A stretch of DNA of 64,000 nucleotides from Methylobacterium sp. BTF04 (GCF_010692745.1 NZ_JAAHTB010000005.1:113704-177703); one strand, 5' to 3'; shown: positions 1-9,768, counted from the first letter of the stretch. Numbers and translations: made by a program. The notes: generated by a model from the sequence alone, not told the origin.

Positions 1-1
1 C

Positions 2-1210
2 ATCAAGGTGCAGGACATGGCGCTCAAGATGCGCGCCCCGATCATCGGCATCTTCGACGCCGGCGGTGCCCGTATTCAGGAAGGCGTCGCCGCCCTCGGC
101 GGCTACGGCGAGGTGTTCAAGCGCAACGTCGCCGCCTCGGGCGTCATCCCTCAGATTTCCGTCATCATGGGTCCGTGCGCGGGTGGCGACGTCTACTCGC
201 CGGCCATGACCGACTTCATCTTCATGGTGCGCGACACGAGCTACATGTTCGTCACCGGTCCCGACGTGGTGAAGACCGTCACCAACGAGGTCGTGACCGC
301 GGAAGAACTCGGTGGCGCCAAGGTCCACACCACCAAGTCGTCCATCGCCGATGGCGCGTTCGAGAATGACGTTGAGGCGCTCCTGCAGATCCGTCGCCTG
401 ATCGACTTCCTGCCGGCCAACAACATCGACGGCGTTCCGGAGATCGAGAGCTTCGACGATCCGCTGCGCCTCGACATGAGCCTCGACACGCTGATCCCGG
501 ACAACCCGAACAAGCCCTACGACATGGGCGAGTTGATCCGCCGGGTGGCCGACGAGGGCGATTTCTTCGAGATCCAGGCGACCTACGCCCGCAACATCAT
601 GACCGGCTTCGGCCGGATCGAGGGCCGCACCGTCGGGTTCGTCGCCAATCAGCCGATGGTGCTGGCCGGCGTTCTCGACTCCGATGCATCGCGCAAGGCC
701 GCCCGCTTCGTCCGCTTCTGCGACGCCTTCTCGATTCCGATCGTGACCTTCGTCGACGTCCCCGGCTTCCTGCCCGGCACCGCGCAGGAATACGGCGGCC
801 TGATCAAGCACGGCGCGAAACTGCTGTTCGCCTACAGCCAAGCGACGGTGCCGCTGGTGACGATCATCACGCGAAAGGCCTTCGGCGGCGCCTACGACGT
901 GATGGCCTCGAAGCATGTCGGCGCGGACCTCAACTACGCCTGGCCCACCGCGCAGATCGCCGTGATGGGCGCCAAGGGCGCGGTGGAGATCATCTTCCGC
1001 AGCGAGATCGGCGACACCGACAAGATCGCAGCGCGGACCTCCGAGTATGAGGACCGCTTCCTGTCGCCGTTCGTGGCGGCCGAGCGTGGCTACATCGACG
1101 AGGTGATCATGCCCCATTCCACCCGCAAGCGCATCGCGCGGGCGCTGGGCATGCTGCGCACCAAGGAGATGGAGCAGCCCTGGAAGAAGCACGACAACAT
1201 TCCGCTCTGA
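2..1210 (+). CDS. pccB: Propionyl-CoA carboxylase beta subunit (5' truncated by window)
   Basis: This is the carboxyltransferase subunit of a biotin-dependent acyl-CoA carboxylase, most likely propionyl-CoA to methylmalonyl-CoA, cytosolic, in the ethylmalonyl-CoA and propionate pathways. The frame is open from the first bases and 402 residues remain of an expected 510 or so; the true start lies outside the window. Both oxyanion-hole regions of the crotonase-like fold are visible: [13 protein letters not shown] near visible residue 58 and [11 protein letters not shown] near 300. The C-terminus ([12 protein letters not shown]) is typical of PccB. A hairpin terminator follows, so it ends its transcript. 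Acetyl-CoA carboxylase is less likely given the full-length fused beta/alpha carboxyltransferase architecture. Confidence 0.93.
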   Translation: MKVQDMALKMRAPIIGIFDAGGARIQEGVAALGGYGEVFKRNVAASGVIPQISVIMGPCAGGDVYSPAMTDFIFMVRDTSYMFVTGPDVVKTVTNEVVTAEELGGAKVHTTKSSIADGAFENDVEALLQIRRLIDFLPANNIDGVPEIESFDDPLRLDMSLDTLIPDNPNKPYDMGELIRRVADEGDFFEIQATYARNIMTGFGRIEGRTVGFVANQPMVLAGVLDSDASRKAARFVRFCDAFSIPIVTFVDVPGFLPGTAQEYGGLIKHGAKLLFAYSQATVPLVTIITRKAFGGAYDVMASKHVGADLNYAWPTAQIAVMGAKGAVEIIFRSEIGDTDKIAARTSEYEDRFLSPFVAAERGYIDEVIMPHSTRKRIARALGMLRTKEMEQPWKKHDNIPL

Positions 1211-1230
1211 GGCGGGACCCCGCCGGGAAA

Positions 1231-1256
1231 GTCCGACGGCGCTGTCGGGCTTTTTC
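1231..1256 (+). terminator. Rho-independent terminator after pccB
   Basis: A short GC stem (CCGAC/GTCGG, six-base loop) is followed by GCTTTTT, 23 bases after the pccB stop codon. Confidence 0.7.
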
Positions 1257-1322
1257 CGAACTTTCCATGCGGCCGATTCTCAAAGGCATGCCATGATCGT
1301 CCCGGACAGTAAGGAGACGGTC

Positions 1323-1451
1323 ATGGCTACCGAAAACAAACGTGGCAGTCGCGAGGCCAAGAAGCCGAAAAAGCCCGTGGTCAAGACCATCGCGGCAGCG
1401 GCTTCGAACAAGGATATGGTCAGCGCAGCAGTGAAGAACGCCAAGAAATAG
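1323..1451 (+). CDS. Small Lys/Ala-rich basic protein (42 aa)
   Basis: A 42-residue reading frame starts at ATG 1323 with a strong ribosome binding site (AAGGAG, about 7 bases upstream). The product is very basic, with an AKKPKKPVVK stretch in the first half and a VKNAKK tail, and has no membrane segment. It is flanked by the pccB terminator and a convergent metallophosphoesterase gene, so it is a single-gene unit. The composition recalls small nucleoid- or RNA-associated proteins, but no family is recognised. The ribosome binding site and its position directly after a terminator are the main support. Confidence 0.6.
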   Translation: MATENKRGSREAKKPKKPVVKTIAAAASNKDMVSAAVKNAKK

Positions 1452-1526
1452 GTCGATCCGACCAACGAGCCGGTCCGGCAGCGGTACGACGCCAGCGTCG
1501 GCCGCAGGATCGGCTCGTGCCGGACA

Positions 1527-2477
1527 TCAGCCGTGGCGCGGGTTGGCGCCCTGGACGGTCCGGCCGACAGCATCCGCCTCCTGTCCGAGTTCCAGCAGCA
1601 CGATCTCGGGCGGAACTCCGAGGCGAACCGGAATGCGGCTGACGCCGAAACCACCCGAGATGATCATGTTGCGGCCCTTCAGGCGGACATGACCATACGC
1701 GAAGGTGTTGCCGCGCTTGGACGGGATGACCGGGGAATAGCCGAACAGGCGAATCTGACCGCCATGGGTATGGCCCGCCAACGTCAGTGAGACGCGATCC
1801 GGCACCTCCAGAAACAGGTCCGGCTCATGGATCATCAGGAGAACCGGCGCCGCGTCGGTGACCTGGGCCAGAGTGCCGGGAAGATCGTCGAAGCCGCCCC
1901 CGATGCCCTGAATGGTGAACGGCTCCTGATCGCCGACGCCGGCGATCCAGAACGGCTGCCCATCCTTGACCAGCCGCAGCGCCTTGTTCTCCATTACGGG
2001 GATCCCGCGCGCCTCGAGGGCGCGCTGCGCCTCCACCGGGCCCTTGCGCAAGGCCTGCGCCCGCTCATCGTCCCACCAATCATGATTGCCAAGGATCGCG
2101 TGAACGCCGAGCGGCGCCCGCAGGCCCTCGACCACGCGGGCGAACTCGATGAGCGGCACCTTGCGGAAAGTGACGCGCGGACCGCCGGGGTAATCGCCCA
2201 GCATCAGGATCAGATCGGGCTTCAGCGCGTTCGTCGCATCGACGATTTCAGCGATCCGATCGAGCGGCATGAACGGCTCGCCCACATGGAAGTCGGCGAG
2301 CACCGCCACCCGCAACGACAGACCCGGGGTCCAATTCGGCAGGACGGGCGCATAGCGCGTGACCACGAGGCGATAGAGCGGTTCGATCCCGAATCCGTAC
2401 ACACCGGTCGCAGCGCCGACGGCGGCGAGACTGCCGGCCCCGGCCAGGAACTGCCGTCGACTCGGCAGGATCAACAT
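1527..2477 (-). CDS. Tat-exported calcineurin-like metallophosphoesterase (YaeI/YkuE type)
   Basis: This 316-residue dimetal phosphoesterase carries a twin-arginine signal (SRRQFLAGAG, residues 6-15), which implies folded export to the periplasm. The metallophosphoesterase motifs appear in order: DFH at 62-64, GD at 94-95, GNHD at 130-133, and GHTHGGQ in the C-terminal third. Relatives act on phosphodiesters or lipid-linked substrates such as UDP-diacylglucosamine, but the substrate cannot be read from sequence. It stands alone, convergent with the small basic protein gene. Confidence 0.88.
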   Translation of the reverse strand: MLILPSRRQFLAGAGSLAAVGAATGVYGFGIEPLYRLVVTRYAPVLPNWTPGLSLRVAVLADFHVGEPFMPLDRIAEIVDATNALKPDLILMLGDYPGGPRVTFRKVPLIEFARVVEGLRAPLGVHAILGNHDWWDDERAQALRKGPVEAQRALEARGIPVMENKALRLVKDGQPFWIAGVGDQEPFTIQGIGGGFDDLPGTLAQVTDAAPVLLMIHEPDLFLEVPDRVSLTLAGHTHGGQIRLFGYSPVIPSKRGNTFAYGHVRLKGRNMIISGGFGVSRIPVRLGVPPEIVLLELGQEADAVGRTVQGANPRHG

Positions 2478-2605
2478 CGGCGACGCCCTCGATCGCTGGA
2501 AACCAGTCTCCCTCTCGACGCCAATGGTGACGAATTGAGGACGGCGCCCACCGCCCTCAAGCGGTAGACGCCATCTCTTTAGAAACGCCTACTGCAGCGC
2601 AGCAA

Positions 2606-2884
2606 TCAGCCCAACGGCGTATCTTCATGCGGGAAGCGCACCGAAATTCGGGCGTTGCGCGCCTCGCGCGTCGCGGTCTTGGCAGTCGCGGCGCTGCGTA
2701 CGGCGGCGGCGAGGGCCGGCAGCGCCACCGGACGATAGGTCTCGGCATCGCGGTCGGGCACGATCGAACGACGATCCGACAGGGAGGTGGCGGCGTTCCG
2801 GGTCTGCTCGGGGGAGTACATCGAACGGGTGTCCTGCTGCGCTCTGGAAATCACCCCGGATCCTGACGTCCGGGCCGTGACCAC
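2606..2884 (-). CDS. Hypothetical 92-aa protein
   Basis: A GTG-started frame has a good ribosome binding site (GGGAGA, 5 bases upstream on the minus strand). The product is polar and Arg/Ala-rich with no membrane segment and no recognised domain. It is the best coding candidate in the 660-base gap between the phosphoesterase and the aminotransferase. An overlapping longer frame on the same strand (2625-3041) has a much less protein-like composition. It may not be a gene. Confidence 0.4.
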   Translation of the reverse strand: MVTARTSGSGVISRAQQDTRSMYSPEQTRNAATSLSDRRSIVPDRDAETYRPVALPALAAAVRSAATAKTATREARNARISVRFPHEDTPLG

Positions 2885-3115
2885 GCGCGTCTCCCGGGCA
2901 CCTGACGGCTCGACCCCGGACGAACGTTGAGCGGCTACCGACCCATAAGGCTTCCCCCAAGATGAATGGAACCTTAAGGCTCGGACCTTCCGCAGAACTC
3001 CCCCTGCGACCAGTCATAGCGGCGAGGAAATTTAGCAACATTCAAGGATAAATCCGCCCGCACTGCAAAACGGGGTGCGGCACTGCACATCTGTTCTTGC
3101 TGCAGTGCCGCTACC

Positions 3116-3152
3116 GGCGGCCTCATACCCGGGGGGCGGCCTCATACCCGGG
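3116..3152. repeat. 18-bp tandem duplication over the aminotransferase stop codon
   Basis: GGCGGCCTCATACCCGGG occurs twice, at 3116-3133 and 3135-3152, separated by one base. The second copy contains the last codons and stop of the aminotransferase, so the first is a downstream duplicate of the gene end. Confidence 0.8.
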
Positions 3153-4533
3153 CGGCGGCCTGCAGACCCTCGGTGGCGATCCAGGCCTCGGTCCGGTCGA
3201 GCGCCCGCGTCAGGCGGTCGAACAGGGTGTCGATCTCGTCGCGGCTGATGACCAGCGGTGGACACACGGCGACGCGGTCCCCGGAGAGGAAGCGCACGAT
3301 CAGCCCCTCGGCCTGCGCGAAGGCGACGCAACGCGCGGCGATTCCGGCCTTAGGCTCGTATTGGCGCTTCGACGCCTTGTCGGCGACGATCTCGATACCG
3401 CCGATGAGCCCGAGTCCGCGCGCTTCGCCCACGAGCGGGTGATCGGCCAAGGCCGACAGCCGCGCCTGGAAATGCGGTGCCTTCTCGGCGACACCTTCGA
3501 TGATGCGGTCGCGCTTGTAGATTGCGATGGTCTTGATCGCGACGGCGCAGGCGACCGGGTGACCGGAATAGGTCGTGCCATGGCCGAAGGTGCCGAGCTT
3601 GGCGCTTTGCTGCACCATCAGGCGGTAGAGCGGTTCATCCACGGTGACGCCGCCGAGCGGGAGGTAGCCCGAGGTGACCGCCTTGGCGAAGGACAGGCTG
3701 TCGGGGCGCATGCCCATCGCCTCCGAACCGAACCAGGTCCCGAGCCGCCCGAACCCGCAGATCACCTCGTCGGCGATGAAGCGGACGTCGTGGATTGCGA
3801 GCACCGCCTGGATTTTTTCGTAGTAGCCCGTGGGCGGCACGATGGCCCCGCCGGCGCCCAGTACCGGCTCGGCGACGAAGGCCGCCACGGTTTCCGGTCC
3901 TTCGCGCTGGATCAGAGCATCGAGTTCGGCGGCGAGCCGCGTGGTGAACGCGTCCTCGGTCTCGCCGGTTTCGGCGTAGCGGTAATGGTGCGGGCAGCCG
4001 GTGTGGAGAAAGCCCGGCAGGGGCAGGTCCCAGTCGGCATGGTTGGCCGGCAGCCCGGTCATCGAGGCGCTGGCCACGGTCACCCCGTGATAGCCCTTGA
4101 TATGGGAGATGATCTTTTTCTTCTTCGGCCGGCCCAGTGCGTTGTTCATGTACCAGGTGAGCTTGACCTGGGTGTCGTTGGATTCCGAACCCGAAGAGGT
4201 GAAGAACACCTTCGAGGTCGGGATCGGCATCAGCTCCTTGAGCGTCTCGGCGAGCTCGATCGCCGGATCGTGACTGCGCCCCGAGAACAGGTGGGTGAAC
4301 GGCAGCCGGGCCATCTGCTCGCTGGCCGCCTCCACCAATTCCTCGTTCGAATACCCGAGCGCTGTGCACCACAGGCCGGCCATGCCCTCGAGATAGGGCC
4401 GGCCATCGGTATCGTAGACCCAGACCCCGTGCCCGCGCTCCAGAATCAGAGGCCCGGTCTCGCGAAACGTCGCGAGGTTGGTATAGGGGTGGATGAGGGT
4501 TTCAACGTCGCGGGTCGCGAGGTTCGAGAGCAT
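3142..4533 (-). CDS. Class III PLP-dependent aminotransferase (omega-aminotransferase family)
   Basis: This 463-residue fold-type I aminotransferase normally transfers an amino group from an omega-amino acid or amine to pyruvate or another oxo-acid. Family features include GMAGLWCTALGY near 50, SGSESNDTQVK in the cofactor phosphate region, FIADEVICGFGR (PLP-ring aspartate), and FAKAVTSGYLPLGG with the Schiff-base lysine. The start at MLSNLATRD is chosen because it aligns with the family N-terminus. The frame stays open upstream to 5214, but that stretch lies opposite two real plus-strand genes. The substrate is uncertain: beta-alanine, a polyamine or another amine are all possible. Confidence 0.87.
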   Translation of the reverse strand: MLSNLATRDVETLIHPYTNLATFRETGPLILERGHGVWVYDTDGRPYLEGMAGLWCTALGYSNEELVEAASEQMARLPFTHLFSGRSHDPAIELAETLKELMPIPTSKVFFTSSGSESNDTQVKLTWYMNNALGRPKKKKIISHIKGYHGVTVASASMTGLPANHADWDLPLPGFLHTGCPHHYRYAETGETEDAFTTRLAAELDALIQREGPETVAAFVAEPVLGAGGAIVPPTGYYEKIQAVLAIHDVRFIADEVICGFGRLGTWFGSEAMGMRPDSLSFAKAVTSGYLPLGGVTVDEPLYRLMVQQSAKLGTFGHGTTYSGHPVACAVAIKTIAIYKRDRIIEGVAEKAPHFQARLSALADHPLVGEARGLGLIGGIEIVADKASKRQYEPKAGIAARCVAFAQAEGLIVRFLSGDRVAVCPPLVISRDEIDTLFDRLTRALDRTEAWIATEGLQAAARV

Positions 4534-4638
4534 TCTTTTGCCTGATGGGTGGCCGAGGGCCGACATGCGGCGATGCGCGACTGTAACGACCCTGGCCGAC
4601 CGCATAAACCCGCGCGACGTCGCAACCGGACCGGACCC

Positions 4639-5178
4639 ATGCTCGATCCCGCAACCATCGTCGCCCATCCGGCTCCCGGCCGCGCCTGCGGCCCGTGCAC
4701 CCTGTGCTGCAAAGTCTACGATGTCCCCGCGGTGGAGAGCGTGGCGGGCGAATGGTGTCGCCACACCAAACAGGGCCGCGGCTGCGCCATCCACCCCACC
4801 CGCCCCGACCATTGCCGCGCCTTCCACTGCCTGTGGATGACGGAGGCGTGGCTCGGCCCGGAATGGAAGCCGGACCGCGCCAAGATGGTGCTCAGCCTCG
4901 ATCCGGTGTCGCGCCACATGAACGTGCAGGTCGATCCGGGCCAGCCCAACGCGTGGCGACGAGACCCGTATTATGGCCAGCTGAAGCGCTGGGCCCAGGC
5001 CTCGCTGGCGCAGAAGCGCCACGTCCTCGTCCACCTCAACAAGGCGACGACGGTGGTGCTGCCCGACCGCGACGTGGCGCTCGGCGTGTTCGAACCCGGC
5101 GACCGAATGGTGGCGCGCGAACGGATGACGCCCAACGGCATCGTGATCGATGTCGAGAAGGTCCGTGATGCCGCCTGA
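4639..5178 (+). CDS. YkgJ-like cysteine-cluster protein
   Basis: This 179-residue protein has a dense N-terminal Cys cluster (CGPCTLCCKVYDVP, then GEWCRH, GCAIH, HCRAFHCLW) typical of the YkgJ family, thought to bind zinc or an iron-sulfur centre. The reaction is unknown. The start at MLDPATIV places the cluster near the N-terminus; the frame is open further upstream but lacks family similarity there. Its 3' end overlaps the HAD phosphatase start by 11 bases, indicating translational coupling and one transcript. Confidence 0.8.
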   Translation: MLDPATIVAHPAPGRACGPCTLCCKVYDVPAVESVAGEWCRHTKQGRGCAIHPTRPDHCRAFHCLWMTEAWLGPEWKPDRAKMVLSLDPVSRHMNVQVDPGQPNAWRRDPYYGQLKRWAQASLAQKRHVLVHLNKATTVVLPDRDVALGVFEPGDRMVARERMTPNGIVIDVEKVRDAA

Positions 5179-5890
5179 GCGTCTTCGCGGCATCCTGTTA
5201 GACAAGGACGGCACGCTGATCGACTTCGACCGGACCTGGGGGCCTGCCGCCTACGCGGTGATGACACGCGTGGCGGACGGCGATCGGGGGCGGATCGAGG
5301 CCCTGATGCGGGTCAGCCATTACGTCGAGGACGAGCGGCGCTTCCTCGCGACCTCGCCGCTCATCGCCGGCTCGTCGGCGGTCTATGGCCCGCTCTGGGC
5401 GCGCGCGCTCGGATGCGCGGCGGGGCCGGCGCTCTATGGCGAGATGGACCGGCTGTTCCGCGAGGAGGGCCTGCGCGCGCTGACCCCCATCGGCCAACCG
5501 GCGCAGATCGCCGCGACGTTGACGGAACGGGGCCATGCCGTCGGCATCGCCACCAACGATGCCGAGGCCTCTGCGCGGGCACAAGGAACCGCGCTCGGCC
5601 TCGACCCCTATCTGGCTTTCGTCGCGGGCTATGACTCAGGTCACGGCGGCAAGCCCGAGCCGGGCATGGTTCTGGCCTTCGCGGCGCATCTCGGCGTGGC
5701 GCCGACCGCGGTCGCGCTGGTGGGGGACTCGACCTACGACCTCGTCGCCGCCCGTGCGGCCGGCGCCATGGCGATCGCGGTGCTCAGCGGTCCGGCGGGG
5801 GAGGGCGCCCGAACCGAGCTGGCACCGCTCGCCGACCACGTCATCGGATCGATCATGGACCTGCCGGCGCTGCTGGCCGGGATGTCCTGA
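5168..5890 (+). CDS. HAD-superfamily hydrolase (phosphoglycolate phosphatase-like)
   Basis: This 240-residue haloacid-dehalogenase phosphatase has motif I DKDGTLIDFD with the nucleophilic Asp at residue 12, a helical cap, motif III GGKPEPGM, and motif IV GDSTYD. The length and layout match Gph-like small-molecule phosphatases. ATG 5168 lies within the end of the upstream Cys-cluster gene. The substrate is not determinable from sequence. Confidence 0.85.
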   Translation: MPPERLRGILLDKDGTLIDFDRTWGPAAYAVMTRVADGDRGRIEALMRVSHYVEDERRFLATSPLIAGSSAVYGPLWARALGCAAGPALYGEMDRLFREEGLRALTPIGQPAQIAATLTERGHAVGIATNDAEASARAQGTALGLDPYLAFVAGYDSGHGGKPEPGMVLAFAAHLGVAPTAVALVGDSTYDLVAARAAGAMAIAVLSGPAGEGARTELAPLADHVIGSIMDLPALLAGMS

Positions 5891-6018
5891 TCGTTCACGC
5901 GGCCATCGACGCCGAACGTCGAAGATCGTCTCAACGGTCCCGAACCGCAGGCGCGGTGCGTGGAGCGTTCCGGAGTTCAGCCACCACGAAACCGCGTCCG
6001 TCGCGATTGGCAGCGGAG

Positions 6019-6504
6019 CTACGAGCCCGCATCCTCGCGGGCGACCTCGCGCCATTGCTGCACCAGCCGATCGAAGGCGGCGATGTCATCCCGCGCGAGC
6101 CGGCCCAACGTCCGGGCCACGTAGGATTTCTGCGCCGCGATGCCGCGGGTGGCGAGGTCGGCGCCGGCTGGGGTGAGGTGCAGGGCGTGCGAGCGCCGGT
6201 CGCCGGGAATGGCGCGGCGCTCGACGAGACCGGCCTCCACAAGCCGGTCGATCAATCCTGAAACATTGCCCTTGGTGACGTAGAGCCGGGCAGCCAGATC
6301 CTGCTGGGTCAGCCCCTCGCATTCGGTGAGGGTCGAGAGCGCATCGAATTGCGGGATCGAGAGACCGAGTTCGCGTAACGCCATACCCATGGCGGCCGTG
6401 ACGCGGCGGTTGAGCCGGACGAAGCGAAACCAGACCCGAAGAGGGTCGGGATCGCGCGGGTCGGGATCGTGCGGTTCGGGCTGAGGGGGTACGGACGCGG
6501 ACAT
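6019..6504 (-). CDS. MarR-family transcriptional regulator
   Basis: This 161-residue winged-helix repressor has its recognition region around residues 67-110 (LTQQDLAARLYVTKGNVSGL, then the wing DRRSHALHLTPAG). The N-terminal 20 residues are a Pro/Asp-rich tail with DPDP repeats. It is divergent from the DUF1499 gene, 134 bases away, which may be its target. The ligand is unknown. Confidence 0.85.
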   Translation of the reverse strand: MSASVPPQPEPHDPDPRDPDPLRVWFRFVRLNRRVTAAMGMALRELGLSIPQFDALSTLTECEGLTQQDLAARLYVTKGNVSGLIDRLVEAGLVERRAIPGDRRSHALHLTPAGADLATRGIAAQKSYVARTLGRLARDDIAAFDRLVQQWREVAREDAGS

Positions 6505-6638
6505 CGTGCCTGCCGCTATAACAGAACCGCGGCCCGCCGGAAGCTGTGCCGGCGGGTGGCGTGCCGACCCGAGGACCGGTACAGCTTCGGTCTCCGCGCG
6601 ATCCCGCGCGCCTCCCGGACAGCGATCCCGCCCCCCTG

Positions 6639-7418
6639 ATGCGTCGTCTGCCCTTCGAGGAACCGATCACCCGCGCCGGCCCCTACGCGCGAATGATGGC
6701 GATGCTGTCGCTCCTCGCAACTTTGTTCGCCCTGATTCTGGTCCGCGATCCGCGGGCGGATTCCGGAGCGGCACTGACGGCCCTCGGCGGTGGTCTCGCG
6801 CTGGCGCTCGTCGCCGTCGGGCTGGCGCTCATCGCCTTCGTGCGGGTCTGGCGCGAAGGCGCCCGCGGCCTCGGGGCCGCCCTGGCCGGGCTCTTCGTGG
6901 CGAGCCTCGTTCTCGGATACCCGGCCTACGCGGCCCTGCGCGGCTTGCGCCTTCCGGCGCTGTCGGACGTCACCACCGATATCGACAATCCGCCCGCCTT
7001 CTCGCGCTCGAAGGCGGCATTCGCCGCCCGCGACGGACGCTACCCAGTCGATCCGGGGGCCGCAGCCCGGGCCGAGCAGCGCGCGGCCTATCCGCAGATC
7101 GCGCCGCTCACCCTCGACCTCGACGCCGACGAGGCGTTCGAACTCGCCCGCAAGGCGGCGGTGAACCGGCGCTGGCAGATCGTCGAGGCGATCCGCCCCG
7201 GCGGCCGCATCGGCAATGGGCGGATCGAAGCGGTGGCCCGGGGCCTCGTCCTCAACCTCGCCGACGACGTCACCGTCCGGGTGCGCCCGCGCGCCGACGG
7301 GGCCCGCATCGACGTGCGGTCGGCCTCGCGTCTCGGAGGCCGCGACTTCGGCGCCAATGCCGACCGCATCCGGGCCTTTCTCGACGAAGTCGCCAACCTC
7401 GCCATCGCGGTGAAGTGA
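6639..7418 (+). CDS. DUF1499 family membrane protein
   Basis: This 259-residue protein has three N-terminal membrane segments (about residues 18-35, 48-68, 75-95) and a soluble C-terminal DUF1499 domain (features such as DIDNPPAFS, AYPQIAPL, and VDVRSASRLGGRDFGANADRI). The role of the family is unknown. ATG 6639 (MRRLPFEEP) is chosen over an upstream in-frame ATG at 6546, which would add a low-complexity tail. It ends 4 bases before the convergent MBL-fold gene. Confidence 0.82.
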   Translation: MRRLPFEEPITRAGPYARMMAMLSLLATLFALILVRDPRADSGAALTALGGGLALALVAVGLALIAFVRVWREGARGLGAALAGLFVASLVLGYPAYAALRGLRLPALSDVTTDIDNPPAFSRSKAAFAARDGRYPVDPGAAARAEQRAAYPQIAPLTLDLDADEAFELARKAAVNRRWQIVEAIRPGGRIGNGRIEAVARGLVLNLADDVTVRVRPRADGARIDVRSASRLGGRDFGANADRIRAFLDEVANLAIAVK

Positions 7419-7422
7419 TCGC

Positions 7423-8355
7423 TCACGCGAGGGTGTAGATCCCCTCCAGCCGGGGCGGTCCATCGGTCGCCACGAGGTCGCGCTCCACCAGATCCTCCAG
7501 ATGGGCGAAGACCGAGAGCGCGGCGGCCCCGCGCAGGGCCGGAGCGAGTCCCTGGTAGATCACCGCGACGATGGAACGGATGTCGCTATCGCCCGCGGCG
7601 AGACGGGCACGGATCGCGGTCTCGCGTTGGCGGCGATGGGCGGCGAGACCCCGCACGAACCGGCGCGGATCGCGCACCGGGCCGCCATGGCCCGGCCAAT
7701 AGACCGCCTCGGGCCGATCCCGCAGCTTGTCGAGGGAGGCGAGGTAGGCGCGCATCGAGCCGTCGGGCGGCGCGACGATGGTGGTGGACCACGCCATGAC
7801 GTGGTCGCCGGAGAACAGGGCGTTCTCCTCGGGCAGCGCGAAGGCGAGGTGGTTCATGGTGTGGCCGGGCGTCTCCACCGCCACGAGGGTCCAGCCGGGG
7901 CCGGACACGGTGTCGCCCTCCGCCATCTGGCGATCGGGGCGATGCTCACGATCGGCGCTGGCATCGAGATGCGGATACTCGCCCTCGGCGAGATCGCGCG
8001 CGGCCCGGTGCGGGCCGCAGCCGACGATGGGCGCGCCGGTCCGCGCCTGGAGCAACCGGGCGCCCGGTGAATGATCGCGGTGGGTGTGCGTGACCACGAT
8101 GGCGTTGATGCGCTCACCCATCGTCGCCTCCAGCAGGCCGGCGATATGGGACGCGTCGCCGGGCCCCGGATCGATGACCGCGACCGCACCGGTACCAACG
8201 ATGTAGCTGCAGGTACCGCTGGCGGTGAACGGACTGCCGTTGGGACAAATCCGCCGGCGGATCAGGTTCGAGACCTTCACGGTGACGCCGCTCGGCGGGG
8301 TCGCTCCGTCCAACGCCGGCTCTGGGGCGGCGGGATCGGTCCGCGTCTCGCTCAC
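7423..8355 (-). CDS. MBL-fold metallo-hydrolase with C-terminal winged helix
   Basis: This 310-residue metallo-beta-lactamase-fold hydrolase carries the metal motif HTHRDH at 90-95, further ligands in ETPGHTMNH and FSGDHVM, and a family-typical PGHGGP. The last 80 residues resemble the winged-helix domain of LACTB2-like enzymes. Such proteins hydrolyse thioesters or RNA; the substrate here is unknown. Confidence 0.88.
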   Translation of the reverse strand: MSETRTDPAAPEPALDGATPPSGVTVKVSNLIRRRICPNGSPFTASGTCSYIVGTGAVAVIDPGPGDASHIAGLLEATMGERINAIVVTHTHRDHSPGARLLQARTGAPIVGCGPHRAARDLAEGEYPHLDASADREHRPDRQMAEGDTVSGPGWTLVAVETPGHTMNHLAFALPEENALFSGDHVMAWSTTIVAPPDGSMRAYLASLDKLRDRPEAVYWPGHGGPVRDPRRFVRGLAAHRRQRETAIRARLAAGDSDIRSIVAVIYQGLAPALRGAAALSVFAHLEDLVERDLVATDGPPRLEGIYTLA

Positions 8356-8461
8356 TCGTGCACCTGCGTGCTCACTGCCGACTCCGGGCGCTCTGGAGGG
8401 TAAGCGCCGGCCCTACGCCATCGCGGCGTCCGCGACAACGCGAGGCTCACGAGACGGAGCG

Positions 8462-9481
8462 TCAGTAGACGAACGGTGAAGCGACCACGACGCGCACGGT
8501 GGCGAAGGACGGCTCGACCTCGATGGGCGCGGCCAGGGCTTCGAAACCGCCGGCACCGGCGACCCGGATGCGCGGACCGCGATCGGCGGCGCGCATGGCC
8601 TTGCGGAAGGCCCGTGCATCGGCCTCGCGTCGCACCACATCGATCTTGGCGTCGATCTCCCGACGGGCCCGGCGGGTCAGCCCCCTGGCTTGGCGAAAAT
8701 CGACCACCGTGAAGCCGCCGGTTCGCGTCGGCGTGACGACACGGGCACTCGTGGCGGTGGCGACCACGTCGCCGGCGCGCAGGGTCAGGTCGCGTTCGAG
8801 GGGCAGCGGCGCCGCGACTGTGCCTTCCGGCTGGCACGAGCACTGGTCCACGCGTTTGGTGCGGTAGAGGTTCGCCACGCCCAGGTTGCGATAGGGCTGA
8901 CCGTCGAGGCCGACGGCCCGGTCGAGATCGGTCTCGGACGCGCCGAGGGTAAACAGACGAGTCGGCGCATTCGGGCAGGCGGCCGCACAGGCGGCCTCGT
9001 GCACCGGCAGGTCGGCTCGCGAGCCGAGGCGGCCGAGGGGAAACAGATAGCCGTCGCAGGCGCGCACGCAGACTGTCCGGGCGCCGAGCGCCGAAGCGGT
9101 CAGCGCTGCCGCGGCGACGGCCGAGCGCGAGGCCCGGCTCGCACGGCGACGGGGAGCCGGCAGGGCGGCCACCGGCCGGGGAGTCTGCCGCGCGAACCGC
9201 GTCGCGGTGACCCTCCGAGCATCGGGCAGGGAGGAATAGCGTACCCGCGCGCGGTTCGGCGCGTGGAGCCGCACGACCGGCGCCTCGACCTTGCGGGACG
9301 GGCCATGGAAAAGTTCGTCGAAGAAGTCGAACAAGCCGCCGCGCTCGGAGGCGTGGACGAGACTCGTTCCCGCCGTGACGCCGCCGAGCCCGAGCACGAG
9401 GCCCGCCAGCGCGGTGGCGATCATCTGCTTGCGGGTGCCTGCCGGGGCAAAGCGCTGCCAGTCCAATCCCAAGCCACTCAT
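8462..9481 (-). CDS. DUF2865 domain protein, secreted or membrane-anchored
   Basis: This 339-residue protein has one N-terminal hydrophobic segment (about residues 20-42, signal or anchor), an Arg/Ala-rich linker, and a DUF2865 core marked by CVRACDGYLFPLG at 138-150, CAAACPNAP, and CSCQPEGT. The conserved Cys pairs suggest disulfides in the periplasm. The function is unknown; the family is mostly restricted to Rhizobiales-type bacteria. Confidence 0.85.
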   Translation of the reverse strand: MSGLGLDWQRFAPAGTRKQMIATALAGLVLGLGGVTAGTSLVHASERGGLFDFFDELFHGPSRKVEAPVVRLHAPNRARVRYSSLPDARRVTATRFARQTPRPVAALPAPRRRASRASRSAVAAAALTASALGARTVCVRACDGYLFPLGRLGSRADLPVHEAACAAACPNAPTRLFTLGASETDLDRAVGLDGQPYRNLGVANLYRTKRVDQCSCQPEGTVAAPLPLERDLTLRAGDVVATATSARVVTPTRTGGFTVVDFRQARGLTRRARREIDAKIDVVRREADARAFRKAMRAADRGPRIRVAGAGGFEALAAPIEVEPSFATVRVVVASPFVY

Positions 9482-9768
9482 CCTTCAGGAAGTTAGAGCC
9501 CGCGCCAGGGCAGGGCGATCAGCGAGGTAAGGATTTCGTCAACGACAGTACTGCGCATCGGCATCACGCGTAACGCGGCTACACCTCTAGGTACACAGCG
9601 TTAGGAGGCCGATGCAACGGTGGCAAACCACCGAGACGATCGGGTTCGGATCACAAGTTGGTCGTTGGAGGCACGAGGCGGACAATATCCAAAAGACGGG
9701 GCGGGGGAGCGACCGTTTCGTCAATCTTTGCTGCCCAAAGGTGGGGACAACCCTGAGACCGCATCGCC

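Noticed and set aside
3097..4545. 482-codon open frame on the plus strand opposite the aminotransferase
   Set aside because: The minus strand has a clear aminotransferase with all its motifs; the plus-strand frame is low-complexity (Arg/Gly/Asp-rich) and an effect of high GC.
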